From contig NC_066585.1 in NCBI RefSeq assembly GCF_024323335.1, positions 82,882,614 to 82,946,613 of the forward strand: DNA of 64,000 bases, given 5' to 3'. The notes under the pieces are model-generated. The model was not told the DNA's origin, made no database searches, and saw only the letters and a program-made list of their open reading frames with translations. The translations under genes were made by a program, and so were the position numbers. The DNA comes from Lathyrus oleraceus (lineage: Eukaryota; Streptophyta; Magnoliopsida; Fabales; Fabaceae). Shown in pieces: positions 57,279-64,000 of this stretch. Numbering within the stretch: the stretch's first letter is position 1; every line of letters begins with the position of its first letter.

Positions 57279-59919
57279 TGTAAGACCCTAATTTTGACCC
57301 TAAGATCCCTCATGGCATCATGTTATTGCACAAGTGCATTGCGTCAAGGATCATAGCATGTTTGGCTCCTTAACCTTAGGGGTGGGACTTGTTTGAGTGT
57401 TTTGAGACCACCAAGCATGCTTGTATTGTATATTATTGCTTTTATTATTTTTATTACTAACCAAAAGCACAAAAATATGTCACTAACTCTTTTTGTTTTG
57501 AAGCTCAAGTGATCATGTGCTCCAATGCTCCTAGTAGGCTCCTAAGCCCAATGAAATGGCTAGATGAAGATGAGAAAAAGAATGACAATGGTCCAGAAAG
57601 CTCCTAATCATCATATATGTCTCCCAAGTGTCTCAATTTTCCAATTTGATCAAGATAACCCAAAGGGCTTGAAGATTGTTTCCCAAGGAAACCCTAATTT
57701 CCCTGTGCTTTGACTGTGCCTTGCCCATGAAGCAATCTCAACCTCTAATCAAATTTAATCAAGGTAAGTTATTTCATTCATCATTTTATGCATATGTGAG
57801 CCTATTTGAGGATCCTCAATCATTTATTCATCAAGATTGGAAGTTTGGCCTTGAAAAGTTGACCAGTCAAGTCATCAAACTAAGCTGAGCACCATTAAGA
57901 TATAACTTTTGATGTGTTTGTCAAATGAAGATGAACCTAAGAGAAAATTTTTCTTAAGAACCATATGAAAAACTTTCATGTTAATCAAAAATCCATTTGA
58001 AACTTGAGAGGTCATCATTCATTTCAAAACATTATAGGTCATTTTGACTGAAACCCTAATTTTGGGTCAACTTACCAAGGGCATAATTTCCTTGATTTTT
58101 ATGATTTTGAGGTGATACCAAATGCATTGGAAATCTTGAGATGTATAATTCAAATGTTATGTTGGAAAAAATTTCATAATCATAAAATCAATACATGTGA
58201 TAATACAAAACATTATAGGTCATCTTGGACCTAATTCATTGAATTTGAAAAAGTACCCAACTTCAAATGCCCATAACTTTGTCATGGAAAATCCAAATGA
58301 TGCAAAATTTGAGTCTAAATTTATTACCTTGAAATTATCTACAACTTATATGTTGGAGGTTTGTTCATTTGAAGCTTGAATCATAACAAAATAGGGGTTT
58401 TATTAGGCTTGCTTTTGGTGAAATTTTTCAAATGTGACTTTAACATGTTTTGTACTTGGATCTTCCAGGCCAGTTTTCATTAATTTTCACATGCCAAATG
58501 ATTTTTTTCCTATCATGACTTTTGTTCCTTATTCCAAGGGTTTTCCAACCATTACTCACATTACTCATTTCGACGTACCATTTGGGAGTTTCGAATTCAT
58601 TTCCATTTATGTGTATTTTGGTATTTCATGATGAAATTTGAACGTGCAAGCTAGTTCCCTCCAAAGTGCACGTCCAAATCCTTTCCATATGAACTCAACA
58701 AGCTTTTGCATTCATCATTGGGCCTCCCACACACCTGTACAGGCCCATGCACATCCAAGTTCAATTTGCCATGCACATGAAAGAAGCGTGTGACCTGATG
58801 CTATTAGCTATAAATAGAGGTTCCCTCTCATTCATTTGGTAACCTTTTGGAGATCTGAATTGCTGCAACATTGAAACCATAACCATACCAAAGGAATTTT
58901 TCATAAATTTTTCTCGTTTTTGAGCTTGAAATTCGGCATCATTAGCTGATCTTCAAAGCCCAATTCCTTAGCCTTTCACTTCCACTACATCCATAGATCA
59001 AAGAGGAGAAAAGAACTTGGAGGTTTCATGGCCAGAGGTGCTTCAATTCAGAGGTATACATTCAAACTTTTTGGATCTAGAACTCTCATTTCAATGTAGC
59101 AATCTTGTGTTTGTGTAGTTTTCTGAAGTCCTCACACTTGAGGCAAGCTTGTGATGCTTTCAATTTTCCATTTCATGAACTTTCAGTTTGAACACCATGA
59201 TCTTCTCCTTCACATTTCTCTCAATATAGAAGAGTGAGGAAGATCCATGGACACAGTGGTGATCTCAATCACACGAGGCTTTGTTTTTAATTTTTATTAA
59301 GTTTCATTTTCCTGCAACTGGTGGCCGGAGGTTGTTGTTCCACCGAAGAAGATGGTGGTTTCCACCACCTTCACCACGTGTGCGCTCTTGTAGCCATTGG
59401 ATCCGATATCAACGTTCTAATCATGTGCATCCATTGTGTTGACTTATTTTAATACATGTTGCTGCGCATTTGTCTCAATCACACCATGCGCCATCAGATC
59501 TGGATAGTCCATTGATGCCACGTCAATTAATAAGTTGCATCACGCGGCTGTGGTTTTTTCCATTTATTCTATTTTCATTTTATTTTCAGTTAATTCATTT
59601 GATTTTAAAAAATTCATAAAAAATTTCATTTGAAGTCATAAAAATATGAGACCAATTCCAATATTTTTCTTGAAAAATCTAGTTTCATATTTTGATTTTT
59701 AATTATTTTGTGACTTCATTTGATATTTTTTATAGATTATTTGATTTTTAATAGTTTTAATTCATTTTAAAATACTTTCTGACTTTTAAAAAATCCAAAA
59801 AATATTTTCCTAGCATCTATGGATCATGATAAGTCAATGAAAAATAGTCTCATCAATTTCTTATTTGATTTGAGATTATTTGAGATTTTAATTCATATTG
59901 TGCTATTTTTAATTGTTTT
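57279..59919 (+). repeat. 3' LTR of element B, proximal part
   Basis: Starts TGTAAGACCC at 57279 right after the purine tract and runs 2641 bp until LTR D interrupts it. It closely matches solo LTR S, apart from an extra block (about 58275-58480) that S lacks, so the two belong to the same subfamily. TATA box at 58809-58817. Confidence 0.9.
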
Positions 59920-62900
59920 TGTAAGACCCTAATTTTGGCCCCAAAATCCCTCATGGCATCATAACATGGCATTTGCATAGCTTCAAGGATCATAAGCATC
60001 TTGATTCCCTTTGCCTTTGGGTTGGACAATTTGTGAGTGGTTTGAGATCACCAAGCATGCTTGAATTGTATATTACTGCTTTTCTCATTTTTTTATTATT
60101 AACTCAAAAGCACAAAAGTATGTCACTAACATCTCTTGTTTGTAGCTTGAGCAGTCACAAGGTCTAAAGGCTTCTAGGAGATCCTATGTGCAATAATGTG
60201 GTCAAGAGGAGATGAAAGCAAACATGGCAATGACTCCCAAAGCTCTCATCCATCAAATATGCCTCCCAAGTATCTCAATCCATCATTTTGATCAAAGCAA
60301 GTCAAGGGGTTTGAGGCTTATTTCCCAAGGATACCCTAATTCATTTGTTCATCAACTGTGCCTTGCTCTTGAAGCAACCTCATCCCATGGTCAAAAACAA
60401 TCAAGGTAAGTTCTTTAATTCATCATTTCATGCATATTTGAACTCATTTGAGTGTCCTCAATCATCCATTCATCAAGATATGAGGTGTGGATTTGAGAAG
60501 TTGATCAGTCAAATCATCTGACTATTTTGAAATGCAATAAGACCTAACTTTTTATGTGTTGATCAAATGGAGATTACCCCAAGAGAAAAAATGTTCTTAA
60601 GGACGATATGAACAACTTTCATGTTCATAAAAAATTTATTTGAAGCTTTGAAGGTCATTATCCATTCAAAGACATTATAGGTCATTTTAACTGAAACCTT
60701 AATTTTGGGTCAACTTGCCAAGAACATAACTCATTCATTTTTCATGATTTTGAGGTGAGACTTAATGAATTAGAAAGCTTAATGTGTCTATTTCAAATGT
60801 TGTGTTGAGAAAAATTGCAAAATCTCAAAAGAAATACATGTGATAATGCAAAACATTATAGGTCAGTTTGGACCAAATGCATTGAAATGTGAAAAAGTCC
60901 AACTTCATGTGCCCATAACCTCTTCATAAAAAATCCAAATGATGCAAAATTTAAGTCCAAATTGATTTTATTGAAAAGATCTACAACTTTCATGTTGAAG
61001 ATTTTATCATTTGGAGCTTGCATCATTAAGACAGAAGGGCTTGAACATTGGCCAAATTTGGAAACTTCACATATGCATATTTTGCACCCTACACTTCAAG
61101 CTCAAATTTCATTAACTTCCAAGGCCCAATTGGAGTTTTGATCAACATAGCATTTGTTCCTTATGCAGCAAGCTTTCCAACCATTATCCATAAGCCTATG
61201 TTTTAATTTTGGAAATACCATTTTCGAAGAAGAGAACCTTTTAGTGCATTTTTGGAAATTCATTTCAAACACATTGCATGAGATCATGATATCATATCTG
61301 CACGTCCATTCCTTCTAATTATGATATAAGCAACCAATTCCAATCAGAATTGGGCCCTCCATGCGCCTGTACAGGCCCATGCATGGAGGCTCTCTTCTCC
61401 CATGCACACTTTGTTCATGCATATCAGATGGCTTTGGCTATAAATACATGGCATGTGAGCTCTCATTCCTCAACCTAAAGGCGCCTAAACCTCTACTGAA
61501 TTGAATCCACACCCATACCAAAGGAACAAATCTCAATTTTCTCGAAAAATTTCAGATCTAGAATTCATATGCCAGCTCAATTAATGAGCCATCATCCAAC
61601 ACCTCTCCCTTTTTCTAACTTTTAATTTCTGATTTCTATTTTCTTTTATTTCTTTTAATTCCATTTTATTTCTAAAATCCATATCTCTTTCATTATTGGT
61701 CCAAAAATTATGGGACCAATTGCATTATTTCTCTTTTATTTTCTACTTTCTAAAAATGTTTTTTAATATTTTTTATTTCATCATTTGCTATTTTTTTAGT
61801 AATTTTCTCTTTTCTGGTTATTTTTAATTCATTTTAAATAGTTTTTTAGATCCAAAAAATACAAAAATATTTTCTCAACCTCTTTGAATGATGATAGATC
61901 TATGAAAAATATTCTCATCAATTTATTAATTGATTTGAGATTTATTTGAGATTTTAGTTCAATTAGGTTATTTTTTATGCATTTTTATTGATTTAAAATA
62001 GTTTCTGACTTCTAAAAATGCTGAAATTTTTTGTCAAACTTTGTTTGACCTTGTTGAACTTGGGATAATTCACTTGGACTTTTCAAAGTTGATTTGAAGT
62101 GAGTTTGAAATTTGACCCTTCTTTAATATTTTAATTCAAGTTTTATTTTAAATATTAAAAATGCCAAAAATATTTTGTTTATTTCTTGACTTCTAATCTT
62201 TATTTTGCTTATGTTTTCTATTGTGTGACCTTGATCTTCTCTATCTTTGGTCATAGCTTATTGATTATCCCATTCCATTTCATTTAATGCACTTTAATTC
62301 TTCATTTCTATTCTTCATCTTTTTCTTCTTCTTCTTTTCTTTTTTGATCAATGAGTTAAAGGTTGATGGTTAGCATTGATTAGAGAGGTTTAATCTTCCT
62401 TGATTCAAATCTAATTTATTTTGATCAATGATCAAGTGAATGGCTTCGCAATAAGGATAGATTGCTTTCTAAATCATACAAAGGACCTAAATCAATACAA
62501 GATCATTTCTCATCTTCTTTTTGGCATGGCAAGTTGTTGGAGTTTGATTCACTAATCAAGACCTCTAACTTGTGTTGTTGCCTACATTATTATCGACCGA
62601 CCTCAGATAGTTGTGACTTCTACATAAGTCCAATTACGATTGCTTAACATAGCGCTAAATTTGCCTTATGGCACACTAACTACTAACACTAACCATTAAC
62701 CATTAACATTTAATTCTTGCTCTTTACATTTATGCAATTTACTATTCTTGTACATATTATTCATTTGCTTTTCCCCCTTTGCTCACTTGAGCACATATTT
62801 ATGTTAATGCAATTTGCCTTTTGCTCACTTGAGCACATAATTGTGTATATATCATTGTGCTTGTGTTTTGTTTTGATTGTTGTGGCCCAAATGCAAAGAA

Positions 62901-64000
62901 ATGGACAAATGGACTTAGTTTCTAGGACTTTCCCTATGCAAATTGGAGTAAAAGGACCTTAATGTTGAAGATGGACTAGAAGGACCAAACCTCTAAACTT
63001 ACTCTTGTCCATTCTTGATTTACTTCATGGAACTTTTGATGTGTGTGCTTTTGTGCTAGGGGATCCTATGAGATCTCAAATTGAAGAACCATTGCCATTG
63101 TTCATCCAAAGTGAAAGATACAAGATGCATTGAGGATCTCCTAAGGTGCTTGTTTGGTTATGTTGATTGTTTGAGCTTACTATCATTTAGCTTGCATATT
63201 CCAAAGGATGGGAGCTACTTGGATCATCAATATGATCTCAAGAGAGGAACTCCATTTGTGGTCTTGTTTCTTATCCCTTATCTCTTGTGTGATTAGGACT
63301 TTATCCATTCTTCTTCTTCCCTCCACTCTAACCCAAGCCAAAACTTTTGTGCAAACATTTAACACTTGTTTTCAAACATTAGAAACCTAAGCCTTATGCT
63401 TTTGATTTTCAAAAGTTTCTTTCATAACACTTATTTTGAATTGAACCTCTAAATCAACTTTGACCATATTTTGTAAATACTCTTCATTGGTAAATACCAC
63501 TCATTCCAATACTTTTGTGGTTTCAATGGCCACTTTCTTAATCAAATTTTTTTATAACCTTTATCTATTAGGTTTGAGTTATCCTTGAGGTGGATATAAT
63601 ACTCACCTATATCCTTAGTGATGGACAATGAGTCTTCCATGCTTATTATAGGGTTAACCCCTCACTAGCATGTTGAAGCTATCCTCACATGGTGGATTTG
63701 TGGTTTTAGGTTGAGTTTTCTCCCTTAGATAACAAAAGACCTTAAGGCTTTTGGACCAATCAACTCACCAACTCATTTTGAGATTTTTACCCCGAACTAC
63801 GAGGTTTTGATCCTAATCTTTTTTTAAGATGGTACGTAGGCAATGGGTTTATCCATCCAAACATTAAATGTAAATAACTTGTATATTCTCTTCTCATCTC
63901 TTCAATCATGTTTGCACAAACAAATTTTCCAAAAATACCAACTTTACAACAAATATGAAAAGGGCTCCCTAGAAGTACCTAGGATGTTTTGGGTGCTTAA
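59920..64000 (+). repeat. Element D: Ogre-type LTR inserted in B's 3' LTR, truncated by the window end
   Basis: TGTAAGACCC begins at 59920 after TTGTTTT, where S reads uninterrupted (32390-32420). The sequence resembles the other Ogre LTRs but is more diverged, with TATAAATAC at 61439-61447. By alignment to S (34383-34424 matches the last 40 bases) about 200 bp of the LTR lie beyond the window. Whether D is a solo LTR or a full element cannot be told. Confidence 0.82.

Larger units (their letters stand above)
38091..59919 (+). mobile_element. Element B: Ogre-type element lacking its 5' end, interrupted by chromovirus G
   Basis: Starts abruptly inside gag at about 38091, continues through protease to 41282, is interrupted by G (41283-49871), and resumes with the end of protease, the intron (49901-50173), RT to integrase (50174-53632), the 3' UTR and a polypurine tract (57266-57278). 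Its 3' LTR starts at 57279 and is split at 59919 by LTR D. The 5' LTR, leader and ORF1 are absent. Its coding region is diverged from A but collinear with it, so the two are separate copies of the same family. Confidence 0.87.

Noticed and set aside
1..64000. Host genes, tRNA or rRNA genes, CRISPR arrays
   Set aside because: No frame or structure outside the retrotransposons showed recognisable features; nearly all sequence is accounted for by the nested elements.

Overview
This is repeat-only plant DNA: a nest of LTR retrotransposons with no recognisable host gene, tRNA, rRNA or CRISPR array. The very long LTRs beginning TGTAAGACCC and ending CCGCTACA, the extra ORF1 before gag, the intron between protease and reverse transcriptase, and the second (archaeal-type) RNase H mark the backbone as Ogre/Tat Ty3-gypsy. 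The mix of Ogre, a SIRE/Maximus copia element with an env-like ORF and a chromovirus suggests a large legume genome, most likely of the pea/vetch/lentil/grass-pea tribe. That assignment is inference; no search was run.

Layout. (A) An old Ogre element runs from the window start (end of its 5' LTR, 1-1226) through ORF1 (2214-3714), gag-pro (15398-18669), an intron (18670-18926), RT/RNase H/aRNH/integrase (18927-21715 and 34622-35298) and a repeat-rich 3' UTR to about 38090. It is broken twice. (C) A second Tat-lineage element, 3988-15392, sits directly before A's gag ATG. (S) An Ogre solo LTR, 21716-34621, sits in A's integrase and is itself split by (E), a minus-strand SIRE/Maximus copia element at 22012-30255. 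(B) A second Ogre element starts abruptly inside gag at about 38090, fused to the end of A, and runs to its 3' LTR at 57279. (G) A young Ty3-gypsy chromovirus, 41283-49871, interrupts B just upstream of B's intron. (D) Another Ogre-type LTR starts at 59920 inside B's 3' LTR and runs past the window end. Perfect target-site duplications bound E (ATGAG) and G (GATGT); those of C (CTAAG/CCAAG) and S (CCAAT/CCAAG) have one mismatch.

How the parts work. A and B share a splicing switch: the TAA that ends Gag-Pro overlaps the intron's 5' splice site, so unspliced RNA gives Gag-Pro and spliced RNA joins protease to RT in frame. C carries, on the opposite strand after integrase, a large gene with a plant mobile domain. 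It has its own TATA box, seven ACGT cores upstream and five short introns (69-84 nt) whose splice phases rebuild one frame. This is the most system-like object here: a spliced, separately promoted antisense gene riding in a retrotransposon. G has a 1379-codon gag-pol frame and nearly identical LTRs. Each LTR holds an exact 72-bp-period array of a 14-bp palindrome, and the chromodomain-like tail is cut off by a one-base deletion.

Decay. Coding regions of A, B, C and E are full of stops; where A and B can be compared, most look like C-to-T changes (CAG to TAG, CGA to TGA), as expected of long-methylated repeats. E has lost most of pol, C has lost protease and the front of RT at a fold-back rearrangement, and A and B have damaged protease active sites. 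Positions come from reading the sequence by eye; LTR-difference counts are approximate.
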